Part shown: one piece after another, positions 35,682-44,524 of the stretch
Position numbering within the stretch: position 1 is the first letter of the stretch
How the letters are laid out: the number at the start of each line of letters is the position of its first letter
Assembly: GCF_000378985.1 (NCBI RefSeq)
Contig: NZ_KB905371.1
Coordinates: forward strand, 513,908 to 577,907
Direction of reading: 5' to 3'
DNA length: 64,000 nt
Origin: Ensifer sp. BR816
Lineage (GTDB): Bacteria; Pseudomonadota; Alphaproteobacteria; Rhizobiales; Rhizobiaceae
Notes under the pieces: generated by a model
Database searches by the model: none
Told to the model about the DNA's origin: nothing
The model's input: the letters and a program-made list of their open reading frames with translations, nothing else
Position numbers and translations under genes: made by a program

Positions 35682-36869
35682 ATGAAGATAACCAAAGTCG
35701 AGACGCTGGAAATCGACCTCTCCGGACAGAACGGCATCGCGCTCTGGCGTCCCATCTTCGCACGGATCCACACCGAAGCGGGCATTACCGGGCTCGGCGA
35801 GGCTTCATTGGCGTTCGGCACGGGATCCGAGGCCGTGGGGCCAATGATCCGCAAGCTCGCCGAGCGTTTCGTGTTGGGTCATGACCCGAGCGACACCGAA
35901 ACCATCTGGGAGCAAATGCTGGGCCAATCGTTCTGGGCGCAAGGCGGCGGACCGGTGATCTTCGGCGCCATGAGCGCGCTCGATGCGGCCCTCTGGGACA
36001 TCAAGGGCAAGGCTGCTGGACTGCCCGTTCATCGCCTGCTTGGCGCGAAGACGCCGGAGCCGCTGCGTTGCTATGCAAGCCAGCTGCATTTCGGTTGGGA
36101 GGCGGAGCACAGGATGCACGACGACCCCGCCGAATACCGCGAAACCGCGCAGATAGTGCGGGAGGAAGGCTATGACTGCGTCAAGCTCTGTCCGGTCTAT
36201 GTCGCTCCGGGCGGCGGACGCGCGCGCCATCGTAGCCTCCTGACACCGCAAACCCGCAAGCTGGCTCATGACAGGATGGAGGCCATTCGCGAGGGGCTCG
36301 GTCCCGATGTCGATATCATCCTCGAATTGAATGGGCTCACCTCGACCGCGTCCGCACTGCAGATTGCTGAGATGTTCGCCGAATTCGGTGTGCTCTTCAT
36401 CGAGGAACCGACTCACTACAACAACCCCGAAGCCCATCTGAAAGTGGCGGCGCGCTCGCCGATCCCAATGGCGACCGGAGAGCGGCTCTACACACGCTGG
36501 GGCTTCTTGCCCTATCTGCAGGCGGGTGCCATCGACATGATCCAGCCTGATATCGGCCTGGTTGGCGGAATCTCCGAGGGTATGAAGATCGCGCATCTCG
36601 CGCACGCCTTCGATGTCGGGGTTCAAGCGCATGTCTGCGGCACGCCGCTTTCGACGGCGATGGCGCTTCAGTTCGAAGCGGCGATCCCGAATTTCGAAAT
36701 CCACGAGCACCACACCTTCTCACTGAAAGCCTGCAATCGCGACCTGTTTGAGGAAGACCTCCAGCCGGTCGACGGCCGGTTGGCGGTACCGACCGAGCCG
36801 GGTTTCGGGATGACGCTGAGAAAGGATGCCGAACAGCGCATGGAAATCGGAACGGTCAGTCTGAGGTAG
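35682..36869 (+). CDS. Enolase-superfamily dehydratase (mandelate racemase/muconate lactonizing type)
   Basis: The 395-residue enzyme has the enolase-superfamily capping domain and barrel. Likely metal ligands are E in IILELNG, E in FIEEPTHY and E in ATGERLY; the acid-base histidine is in QAHVCGTPLS. This pattern fits acid-sugar dehydratases of the galactonate dehydratase branch (glutamate at the third ligand, histidine near the end). The first ligand, normally aspartate, appears as ELN. It probably dehydrates a sugar acid or related hydroxy acid. It lies between a transporter gene and a general amino-acid importer. Confidence 0.82.
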   Translation: MKITKVETLEIDLSGQNGIALWRPIFARIHTEAGITGLGEASLAFGTGSEAVGPMIRKLAERFVLGHDPSDTETIWEQMLGQSFWAQGGGPVIFGAMSALDAALWDIKGKAAGLPVHRLLGAKTPEPLRCYASQLHFGWEAEHRMHDDPAEYRETAQIVREEGYDCVKLCPVYVAPGGGRARHRSLLTPQTRKLAHDRMEAIREGLGPDVDIILELNGLTSTASALQIAEMFAEFGVLFIEEPTHYNNPEAHLKVAARSPIPMATGERLYTRWGFLPYLQAGAIDMIQPDIGLVGGISEGMKIAHLAHAFDVGVQAHVCGTPLSTAMALQFEAAIPNFEIHEHHTFSLKACNRDLFEEDLQPVDGRLAVPTEPGFGMTLRKDAEQRMEIGTVSLR

Positions 36870-36975
36870 TCACCAGACGCGGCCTGAAGAAGGGCAAAAC
36901 GACGGGAGGAACGAAGAGAACTCGACAACAGAAATTCGAAGTCAGTTTCGGTAACAAAACCAATGGGGAACGAAA

Positions 36976-37992
36976 ATGAAGAAATCTCTATTCCTGGTAA
37001 CGCTCGGCGCAGCCGCTCTTCTGTCCAGTACAGCAATGGCGGGAACGCTCGACGAGGTAAAGGCGCGCGGCAAGCTCAACTGCGGCGTCAGCTCGGGTAC
37101 GGCGGGCTTTTCAGCTCCTGATGCGAAGGGCGTCTGGCAGGGCTTTGATGTGGCATTCTGCCGGGCCGTCGCTGCAGCCGTGCTCGGCGATCCGATGAAG
37201 GTCGAGTTTGTCCCGACCACCGGTCAGACCCGCTTTACCGCCCTTGCCTCCGGCGAGATCGATGTGCTGTCGCGTGCGACCACCTGGACCTTTTCGCGCG
37301 ACACCGACCTGAAGCTTACCTTCGCGGGCACCAACTTCTACGATGGCCAAGCCTTCCTGGTGAAGAAGGAACTGGGCGTGTCCTCGGCCAAGGATCTCAA
37401 CGGCGCCACCGTCTGCATCCAGTCAGGCACCACCACGGAGCTCAACCTCGCGGAATATTTCCGCATCAACAAAATGAGCTATGAACCGGTACCGGTCGAT
37501 TCAAGCGCCGAAGGAGAGCGGCAATACCAGGCAGGAGCTTGCGACGTTTATACCAGCGACGGCTCCAATCTCGCCTCCGTCCGCGCCAGCTTCAAGAACC
37601 CGCCGGACCACGTCATCCTGCCGGAGATCGTCTCGAAGGAGCCGCTTGGACCGATCGTGCGCCAGGGGGACGAGCAGTGGGCGGACATCGTGCACTGGAC
37701 GCAGAACGCGCTGTTTGCCGCCGAGGAGCTGGGCGTGACCCAGGCCAATGTGGACCAGCTTGCAGATGGCTCGGACAATCCGGAAATCAACCGCCTTCTC
37801 GGCAAGGAAGGCGATCTCGGCAAGATGCTGGGGCTTGATGCCGAATGGGCCAGGCGTGCCGTCGCCGCCGGTGGAAACTATGGCGAGATCTTTGCTGCTA
37901 ACCTCGGAGACGACACGCCGATCCGCCTGGCGCGGGGGCTTAACGCGCCGTGGACCAAGGGAGGCTTGCTGTACTCCCAGCCGTTCCGGTGA
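36976..37992 (+). CDS. aapJ: General L-amino-acid ABC transporter binding protein, AapJ-like
   Basis: The 338-residue protein has a signal peptide (cleavage near STAMA) and the AapJ features LNCGVSSGTAGFSAPDAKGV, GFDVAFCRAVAAAVLGD and LSRATTWTFSRDTDL. AapJ is the periplasmic receptor of the broad-range Aap importer. Good spacing from GGGGAACG supports the ATG. A perfect hairpin follows the stop. Because rhizobia usually have another chromosomal aap operon, this is probably a specialised paralogue. Confidence 0.88.
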   Translation: MKKSLFLVTLGAAALLSSTAMAGTLDEVKARGKLNCGVSSGTAGFSAPDAKGVWQGFDVAFCRAVAAAVLGDPMKVEFVPTTGQTRFTALASGEIDVLSRATTWTFSRDTDLKLTFAGTNFYDGQAFLVKKELGVSSAKDLNGATVCIQSGTTTELNLAEYFRINKMSYEPVPVDSSAEGERQYQAGACDVYTSDGSNLASVRASFKNPPDHVILPEIVSKEPLGPIVRQGDEQWADIVHWTQNALFAAEELGVTQANVDQLADGSDNPEINRLLGKEGDLGKMLGLDAEWARRAVAAGGNYGEIFAANLGDDTPIRLARGLNAPWTKGGLLYSQPFR

Positions 37993-38003
37993 GAACACTT
38001 TGA

Positions 38004-38027
38004 GGCGCGTGGCTCAAGCCACGCGCC
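38004..38027 (+). promoter_or_regulatory. Intercistronic hairpin between aapJ and aapQ
   Basis: GGCGCGTGGC-TCAA-GCCACGCGCC forms a perfect 10-bp stem with a tetraloop (11 bp if the loop closes), 12 bases after the aapJ stop and 86 before aapQ. It lacks a T-run. It probably protects the aapJ message and lowers expression of aapQMP relative to the binding protein. Confidence 0.65.
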
Positions 38028-38113
38028 CATCGTGACGGAACGCATGACAGTGCTGCATCCGCCGCTCATCCTTGCAGGCGAAGAATGTTGCGGCCACTTG
38101 CAGGGATTCGCCA

Positions 38114-39376
38114 ATGGCAAACGCAATCACCATCGACAGCCGCGGTCTGAACCGGCCGTTCCGGTTGAACATGCTTCTCAATGATAGCCGGTACCGGTCC
38201 TGCACGATCCAGATCTTCGTGCTGATGTGCCTCATGCTGGGGATCGCCTGGCTGGTGGACAACACAGTCCGCAATCTCGCGCTTCTGGGGAAGGATTTCT
38301 CCTTTTCCTTTCTGTGGAGCACAGCCGGCTACGACATCAACCAACGGCTCATCGATTACGACACCCAGATGACCCACGCCCGCGCGGCTCTTGTGGGGCT
38401 TTTGAACACGGTGGTCCTCGCCGTTCTCTCCTGTGTTCTGGCCACGGTCATTGGCGTGCTTGCGGGTGTGCTGCGACTGTCCGGAAACTCGATCGTGGCG
38501 CGGCTGATGACCGTCTATGTCGAGGTCTTCCGCAATATTCCGCTGCTGCTCTGGATCCTCGTCTTCGGTGCGATCATGAGTGAAGCGGTACCGGCGCCGA
38601 ACGCGTTCAAGGGCGAGAATGCCACCGCCAGCATGATCCTCGGCGCGGCGGCCATTACCAATCGCGGCGTGTTCATCCCCGAGCCGCTGTTTGCCCTGGA
38701 CCTCGGGACGCTCAATCTCGGCGTCTTTGAGCCTAGCCTGAACGCAATCGCTGCCATTGGAGTCGTGATCGCCTGTTTGCTCGTCAATCGAGCGCTGGTG
38801 CGTCATGCCGACCGTGTTCAGAGCAAAACCGGTATCAGGCCGGTGACCTGGTGGAAGACGATCGCTGTCCTCCTATGCCCACCGCTCCTCCTGCTTTGGG
38901 TGCTCGGCTTTCATCTCGGTTATCCCGAACTGCGCGGCTTCAATTTCCAGGGCGGGCTACAGCTGCGCAATGCGCTGATCGCAATGTGGCTCGGGCTCGG
39001 CATCTACACCGGCGCCTTCATCGCCGAGAATGTCCGGGCAGGTATTCTAGCAATCTCAAGAGGGCAGACCGAGGCGGCCTCTGCACTCGGTCTGCGGCCA
39101 GGGAAGACGATGCGGTTGGTGATCCTGCCGCAGGCGCTCCGGGTGATCGTGCCGCCGCTGATCTCGCAGTATCTCAACATCACCAAGAATACGTCGCTTG
39201 GGTTGGCAGTCGGCTATATGGACCTGCGCTCGACGCTCGGCGGGATCACCATCAACCAGACCGGACGCGAACTCGAAGGCATGCTGCTGCTCATGCTGAT
39301 CTATCTGGCGCTGAGCCTCATCATCTCCGGGTCGATGAACGCCTACAATGCCCGCGTCGGGCTGAAGGAGCGTTGA
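38114..39376 (+). CDS. aapQ: General L-amino-acid ABC transporter permease, AapQ-like
   Basis: The 420-residue permease has an extra N-terminal membrane segment before the core, as AapQ proteins do, and the EAA loop GQTEAASALGLRPGKTMRLV. The frame is open from 38072, but the ATG at 38114 has AGGGA upstream and begins the family's usual N-terminus. It ends one base before aapM, so the two are coupled and should form the heterodimeric channel. Confidence 0.88.
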   Translation: MANAITIDSRGLNRPFRLNMLLNDSRYRSCTIQIFVLMCLMLGIAWLVDNTVRNLALLGKDFSFSFLWSTAGYDINQRLIDYDTQMTHARAALVGLLNTVVLAVLSCVLATVIGVLAGVLRLSGNSIVARLMTVYVEVFRNIPLLLWILVFGAIMSEAVPAPNAFKGENATASMILGAAAITNRGVFIPEPLFALDLGTLNLGVFEPSLNAIAAIGVVIACLLVNRALVRHADRVQSKTGIRPVTWWKTIAVLLCPPLLLLWVLGFHLGYPELRGFNFQGGLQLRNALIAMWLGLGIYTGAFIAENVRAGILAISRGQTEAASALGLRPGKTMRLVILPQALRVIVPPLISQYLNITKNTSLGLAVGYMDLRSTLGGITINQTGRELEGMLLLMLIYLALSLIISGSMNAYNARVGLKER

Positions 39377-39377
39377 T

Positions 39378-40667
39378 ATGAATGAACGCAACCCTGCCTT
39401 TGTCCGTGGGGAGATGCTGCCAGCGCGCGAGCCGCCAGCCGGTGAAATGGGTCTCCTGAAACTCCTGCGCAAGAGCCTCTTCAACAACTGGCTGAGTTCA
39501 ATTCTCACGGTGATTTCACTCATCGTATTGGTCTGGATCGTGCGGTCGACGTCTCCCTGGCTTTTCGACTCCGTCTGGAATGCTCATTCGCTCAGTGAAT
39601 GCCGCCAGATGCTCGGCGTCGCGGAGGGGGCTTGCTGGGCGGTGATCCGCGATCGATGGACTCAGCTTCTGTTCGGCTTCTATCCGCCCGAGCAATATTG
39701 GCGGCCGGTGCTCGCCTTCGCGCTGATGCTCCTCGCACTGTCGCCGGTCCTCTTCCCGCCTGTGCCGCGCAGGCTGCTCTGGTTCAGCGCCGTCTTTCCG
39801 GGGCTCGCCTATTGGCTGATCTGGGGAGGAACCCTCTGGCTTCCCGTCACGGCCTATGCGGGCATTGCCGTCGGCGCCGTCTCGTTGCGGCTGACGGCGC
39901 GGCTCGGCGCAGGTGTCGGCGCCGGGCTGGCTTTCATTGGTGCGCTCACCTGGTGGTTCTTCGCGTCGGAGCCGGTCACGACGATGCTCGGCCAGCTTCT
40001 GCCGCTGTCGCTTGCCCCCGTCACCTCGCGCGAGGTGGGTGGCTTCCTGCTGTCGATCGTCATCGGGGTCACCGGCATCTCGTTTTCGCTGCCGCTTGGC
40101 ATCGTGCTGGCGCTGGGGCGACGCTCGAAGATGCCGCTCGTGAAAACCCTCAGCGTCGTGTTCATCGAGTTCATTCGCGGCGTGCCGCTGATCACGCTGC
40201 TGTTCACCGCCTCGCTGCTGCTCAACTACTTCCTGCCGCCGGGGACGAACTTCGACCTCATCCTGCGGGTCATCATCATGGTGACCCTCTTTGCCACCGC
40301 CTATATGGCCGAGGTGATCCGGGGCGGTCTGGCGGCCCTGCCGCGGGGCCAGTATGAGGCGGCCGAGGCCCTCGGCCTGGACTACTGGAAGGCGCAGCGG
40401 CTCGTCATCATGCCGCAGGCGCTCAAGATCTCGATCCCAGGCATCGTCAATTCGTTCATCGGCCTCTTCAAGGACACGACCCTGGTCGTATTCATCGGCC
40501 TGCTGGACCCGATCGCGCTCTCCAATTCGATCCGGGCGACGACCAACTGGCAGGGTATCTATTGGGAGCTCTTCGTCTTCATCGGCGCCCTGTTCTTCAT
40601 CTTCTGCTTCGGCATGTCGCGGTACTCGATGCATCTCGAGCGCCGCCTGAGAACCGACCACCGCTAA
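39378..40667 (+). CDS. aapM: General L-amino-acid ABC transporter permease, AapM-like
   Basis: The 429-residue permease has several N-terminal hydrophobic helices and the C-terminal BPD permease core with the EAA loop GQYEAAEALGLDYWKAQRLV. It pairs with AapQ. It starts one base after aapQ and is followed after ten bases by aapP. A long opposite-strand frame across it is a codon-bias artefact. Confidence 0.88.
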   Translation: MNERNPAFVRGEMLPAREPPAGEMGLLKLLRKSLFNNWLSSILTVISLIVLVWIVRSTSPWLFDSVWNAHSLSECRQMLGVAEGACWAVIRDRWTQLLFGFYPPEQYWRPVLAFALMLLALSPVLFPPVPRRLLWFSAVFPGLAYWLIWGGTLWLPVTAYAGIAVGAVSLRLTARLGAGVGAGLAFIGALTWWFFASEPVTTMLGQLLPLSLAPVTSREVGGFLLSIVIGVTGISFSLPLGIVLALGRRSKMPLVKTLSVVFIEFIRGVPLITLLFTASLLLNYFLPPGTNFDLILRVIIMVTLFATAYMAEVIRGGLAALPRGQYEAAEALGLDYWKAQRLVIMPQALKISIPGIVNSFIGLFKDTTLVVFIGLLDPIALSNSIRATTNWQGIYWELFVFIGALFFIFCFGMSRYSMHLERRLRTDHR

Positions 40668-40677
40668 GGAGGCCACC

Positions 40678-41469
40678 ATGATGGAACCGCATTACGAAAC
40701 CGAGATCGACCGTAGCCGCATGAGGGTGTCGGACGAGGTCGCAATCCGGATCGAGGACATGAACAAGTGGTACGGGAATTACCACGCGCTTCGCGACATC
40801 AACCTGACTGTGAGGCGCGGCGAGCGCATTGTCATCGCGGGTCCCTCGGGATCGGGGAAATCGACGATGATCCGTTGCGTCAATCGCCTTGAGGAGCATC
40901 AGGCGGGCAGAATCGTCGTGGACGGGATCGAGCTGTCATCGGACCTGAAAAACATCGATAAGGTGCGCTCGGAAGTGGGCATGGTGTTCCAGCACTTCAA
41001 CCTCTTTCCGCATCTGACAATCCTCGAGAATTGCACGCTCGCTCCGATTTGGGTGCGAGAAATCCCCAGGAAGGAAGCGATCGACGCGGCGATGCACTTT
41101 CTGGAAAAGGTCAAGATCCCCGAGCAGGCCCATAAATATCCCGGCCAGCTTTCCGGCGGCCAGCAGCAGCGGGTGGCGATTGCCCGTTCGCTCTGCATGA
41201 AGCCGAAGATCATGCTCTTCGACGAGCCGACCTCTGCGCTCGACCCCGAGATGATCAAGGAGGTGCTGGACACGATGATTGACCTCGCCGAAGAGGGCAT
41301 GACCATGCTCTGCGTCACGCACGAGATGGGTTTCGCGCAAGCGGTCGCCAATCGCGTGATCTTCATGGATCAGGGGCAGATCGTCGAAGAAAACAATCCG
41401 CACGACTTCTTCAATAACCCGCAGTCAGAGCGCACCAGGCTCTTCCTAAGCCAGATCCTCAGGCACTGA
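40678..41469 (+). CDS. aapP: General L-amino-acid ABC transporter ATPase, AapP-like
   Basis: The 263-residue ATPase has Walker A GPSGSGKST, Q-loop MVFQHFNLFPHLTILENC, signature LSGGQQQRVAIARSL, Walker B IMLFDEPTSALDPEM and H-loop VTHE. It energises AapQM. AAGGAGG precedes the tandem ATG codons; the first is used here, the second three bases on is equally possible. Confidence 0.9.
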   Translation: MMEPHYETEIDRSRMRVSDEVAIRIEDMNKWYGNYHALRDINLTVRRGERIVIAGPSGSGKSTMIRCVNRLEEHQAGRIVVDGIELSSDLKNIDKVRSEVGMVFQHFNLFPHLTILENCTLAPIWVREIPRKEAIDAAMHFLEKVKIPEQAHKYPGQLSGGQQQRVAIARSLCMKPKIMLFDEPTSALDPEMIKEVLDTMIDLAEEGMTMLCVTHEMGFAQAVANRVIFMDQGQIVEENNPHDFFNNPQSERTRLFLSQILRH

Positions 41470-41562
41470 CGTCTTCTGTGCCGGACCGTGGGCCAATGGA
41501 TCCCTCCGAGCTTGGCCGCCGGTGCCGTTATTCCTTCTTTTGTTTTCCACCATGAGGACCTC

Positions 41563-42768
41563 ATGAACATCTCCGTCCAAACAAGCTGCCTTAATGAGGT
41601 GACCGACCGTCGTGGTTCGAACTCTTTGAAATGGGATTGTGCGAAGACGATGCTGCCGCCGGAAGCGGCCGCCTTCGATCCGCTGCCGATGTGGGTCGCC
41701 GACATGGACTTCCGGACGCCCCAACCGGTGATCGATGCGCTCATCGAAGCGGCGCAATTTGGCGTCTTCGGCTATCCCGCCGGAGCGCGCGACGGCTATG
41801 TCGCTGCCGTGACGGGCTGGCAGCAACGCCGTTTCGGCTGGGAGGTTGCGCCGAATTGGGTGGTTCCGGTCTCGGGCGTGATCACCTCGCTCAAGACCAT
41901 CGTGCAAGCCTTTTCGGCTCCCGGCGACAGCGTTCTGATCCAGCCGCCAGTCTATGCGCATTTCCGCGACGACGTGCTCATGAATGGGCGCTTTCCGGTG
42001 AGCGCGCCGCTCACCCGCACGGAAACGGGCTATCGCTACGACGCGGGAGTGTTCGAGGCCGCGATCCGTCCGAATACGAGGATCTTCATTCTCTCGAACC
42101 CGCACAACCCGACCGGCAATGTCTGGACCGAGGATGAGTTGCGCAGCATGGGTGAGATCTGCGGCCGGCACGGTGTTCTTGTCGTCTCCGATGAGATCCA
42201 CCAGGACCTGATCATGAATCCGACGCGCCGGCATGTGCCGTTCGCCAGCCTCTCCAAGGCGTTCGCTGAAAATTCGATCACCTGCACCGCACCCTCCAAG
42301 ACCTTCAACCTGCCGGGTTTGCAATGTGCGAATGCCTTCATCCCGAACCCGCGCCTGCGGGCGGAATTCCAGCGTCAGCTGGAGCGCAACCTGTATCCGC
42401 GCGTGAACGTGATGGGCATGGTTGCGGCCGAAGCCGCCTATACCCACGGCGAGCCGTGGCTCGCGACACTTCTTACATATGTTCGCGCCAACCACATCCA
42501 TTTCGCGGCTGCGATCAACGGACTGAAGGCGGGGCTCGAGGTGCTTCCAGCGGACGCGCTTTATCTGGCTTGGATGGACTGCCGGGCCTTGGGTCTCGAC
42601 GCCGAAGCGCTCGAGAAATTCATGCTGACCAAGGCGCGGATCTGGCTCGATAAGGGACAGAAGTTCGGCGTGGAGGGGCATGGCTATATGCGTGTGAACC
42701 TCGGCTGCCCCCGTGCCACGGTCGACGAGGCGATTGCCCGGCTCACGGCTGCTGTCGCGGAGGTATGA
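41563..42768 (+). CDS. PatB/MalY-type aminotransferase-fold C-S lyase
   Basis: The 401-residue protein is a fold-type I PLP enzyme of the cystathionine beta-lyase (PatB/MalY) group: WVADMDFRTPQPVIDALIEA near the N-terminus, ILSNPHNPTGNVW, VVSDEIHQDLI and the PLP lysine in TAPSKTFNLPGLQ. These enzymes split C-S bonds of cysteine conjugates to pyruvate, ammonia and a thiol. The ATG at 41563 (GAGGA upstream) is chosen over an earlier one at 41488. Its position after the Aap-like genes suggests that an imported sulfur amino acid is a substrate. Confidence 0.85.
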   Translation: MNISVQTSCLNEVTDRRGSNSLKWDCAKTMLPPEAAAFDPLPMWVADMDFRTPQPVIDALIEAAQFGVFGYPAGARDGYVAAVTGWQQRRFGWEVAPNWVVPVSGVITSLKTIVQAFSAPGDSVLIQPPVYAHFRDDVLMNGRFPVSAPLTRTETGYRYDAGVFEAAIRPNTRIFILSNPHNPTGNVWTEDELRSMGEICGRHGVLVVSDEIHQDLIMNPTRRHVPFASLSKAFAENSITCTAPSKTFNLPGLQCANAFIPNPRLRAEFQRQLERNLYPRVNVMGMVAAEAAYTHGEPWLATLLTYVRANHIHFAAAINGLKAGLEVLPADALYLAWMDCRALGLDAEALEKFMLTKARIWLDKGQKFGVEGHGYMRVNLGCPRATVDEAIARLTAAVAEV

Positions 42769-42805
42769 TCCGTGCCGCGACGGCAGACCAAGTTATAGCG
42801 TTGGC

Positions 42806-43486
42806 TCAGGCCCGCATCTGCAGCACGTCGGGATGCTGAAGTGGTGCATCCTTAATCCAGATCTCAGCGCCTTCAGGTCCGGCGATCGCTTCAAGCGGCT
42901 CGCCTGCTGGCAGCCGGCCCCAACTTTGCGGATTCAGTTGCTCCGCGCGAGCTGTGAGGCCGCCCGAAAGCACGAGGAACTCGAGACCCCGGCGATTTTC
43001 AACTGTTATGGTCGAACCTCGCCGCCAGTGCTCGATCGATACGCGTTCCTTCCCGTCGTCGAACAACACGCGCTCTGCCTCGGCTCCATCGCGTGAACGG
43101 GCTGTCTCACCCTCGCCAGGCTGGCGAACGATCTGCGTGTTGTCGCCCTCACGATACTGCCAGAGGCGCACGAAGATCGTGCAGCCGTCCTTCGACGCCG
43201 GCACATGCGAAGTGCCGGGCGGGTTGCGAAAGTAGCACCCCGCCGGATAGTCGCCGTGCTCGTCCTGGAACGTGCCCTCAAGCACGAGAATTTCCTCGCC
43301 GCCGTTATGGACATGGCGTGGAAACATACTTCCCGGCGCGTAGCGCACGATCGTGGTGGCGCGCGCAACTTCACCGCCGACGCGATAGAGCATGCAGCGA
43401 TCGACGCCTGCGGAAGGGCTCGGGACCCAGTCGAGCTTCGCCGAATGGACGATCACCGGCTTTGTCAGATCTTCATTGATCCGCAT
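42806..43486 (-). CDS. Bicupin protein, ChrR-like
   Basis: The 226-residue protein contains two cupin units. The first has the metal motif PRHVHNGGEEILVLEGTFQD with CYFRNPPGTSHVP, typical of ChrR-type cupins; the second is degenerate. Such proteins are dioxygenase-like or ligand sensors. The frame is open to 43531, but the ATG at 43486 has GGAG upstream and overlaps the end of the alcohol dehydrogenase gene by 14 bases. It is the last gene of the amine oxidase-dehydrogenase operon. Confidence 0.8.
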   Translation of the reverse strand: MRINEDLTKPVIVHSAKLDWVPSPSAGVDRCMLYRVGGEVARATTIVRYAPGSMFPRHVHNGGEEILVLEGTFQDEHGDYPAGCYFRNPPGTSHVPASKDGCTIFVRLWQYREGDNTQIVRQPGEGETARSRDGAEAERVLFDDGKERVSIEHWRRGSTITVENRRGLEFLVLSGGLTARAEQLNPQSWGRLPAGEPLEAIAGPEGAEIWIKDAPLQHPDVLQMRA

Positions 43487-44513
43487 TGGTCTGATCTCCG
43501 ATCGTGAGTACGATCCGGAATTTCGCGTCACCGGACCTCATTCGTTGAACAGCTTCGGGGGCGCGCTCCAGCGGCATGGTTTCGATCATCGGACGCACAC
43601 CCGTCAGAACGCTGAAATCCAGCGTCTTCTCGTTCTCGAACGGCGAACCGGTGATCGAGCCGATCACGCCGCGTTCGGCCCCCACCAGATACCCGGTCGA
43701 TACGGGCAGCGGATCCTTACCGATGCCGAGCACGATGAGGCGGCCTTCCGGCGCAAGGGCAGGCAGCAACGCGGTAACGGCCGTTGGATTGCCGGTCGTG
43801 GTCAAAATCGCCTTCGCGCCGCCCATCGCATTGATTACGTCGGCGGCACTTTCCCTGTCGTTGTCGATGTAGCGATGAGCGCCCAGTTTCATCGCATCCT
43901 CGACGATGTCCTCGCCACGGCCCACAGCCACCACCCGGAATCCCATCTTACGGGCATACTGAAGCGCCATGTGGCCGAGACCGCCGATTCCAAGAATGGC
44001 AACGGTGTCCCCGGCCTCGGCGCCTGATTTCTTCAGCGCGTTGAAGGTGGCAATGCCGGCGCAGAGGATGGGCGCGGCCTCCCCAGACGACAGTTCGTCC
44101 GGGATGGAAATGAGGCCAGTCGCTCGAGCAATCATCATCTCCGCATAGCCGCCGTCGCAGGAGGATCCGACCGTCGGTTGATTGCGGCAGAGGTTGAAGC
44201 GGCCCCGGCGACACTCGTTGCATTCGTTGCAATGTCCGCCGAGACGGCCGACGCCCACACGCTGCCCGATCCTCCAGATCGACGGCGTGCTTGGACCTAC
44301 GGCAACAATGCGGCCGACCACTTCGTGACCGGGCACCCGAGGGGGCTGCAGTGTCGGATCGGCTTTGTCAATGTCGCTCGCATCCGCGCCACAGATGCCG
44401 CAGGCTTCGACCACGATCAGCACTTCACCCGCGTTTGGCACAGGCGTTTGCCGCTCAACCAGCTCAAGGCTGCCCGGCGTCGTCACCTGCATGGCTCGAT
44501 AAGTGGTCTTCAT
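43473..44513 (-). CDS. Zinc-dependent alcohol dehydrogenase
   Basis: The 346-residue enzyme is a medium-chain zinc dehydrogenase: catalytic zinc site CGICGADASD and PGHEVVG, structural zinc lobe CNECNECRRGRFNLC, and the NAD-binding turn GIGGLGHMAL. The CAGIATFNAL stretch is typical of aldehyde reductase/AdhP-like members. It lies 11 bases after the FAD oxidase gene, so it may reduce or oxidise the aldehyde formed there. Confidence 0.87.
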   Translation of the reverse strand: MKTTYRAMQVTTPGSLELVERQTPVPNAGEVLIVVEACGICGADASDIDKADPTLQPPRVPGHEVVGRIVAVGPSTPSIWRIGQRVGVGRLGGHCNECNECRRGRFNLCRNQPTVGSSCDGGYAEMMIARATGLISIPDELSSGEAAPILCAGIATFNALKKSGAEAGDTVAILGIGGLGHMALQYARKMGFRVVAVGRGEDIVEDAMKLGAHRYIDNDRESAADVINAMGGAKAILTTTGNPTAVTALLPALAPEGRLIVLGIGKDPLPVSTGYLVGAERGVIGSITGSPFENEKTLDFSVLTGVRPMIETMPLERAPEAVQRMRSGDAKFRIVLTIGDQTNADQ

Positions 44514-44524
44514 GGTTCTTTGTC

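Noticed and set aside
39516..40679. 387-codon minus-strand frame across aapM
   Set aside because: It is very rich in charged residues (Arg, Glu, Asp, His), typical of antisense readings of membrane-protein genes.
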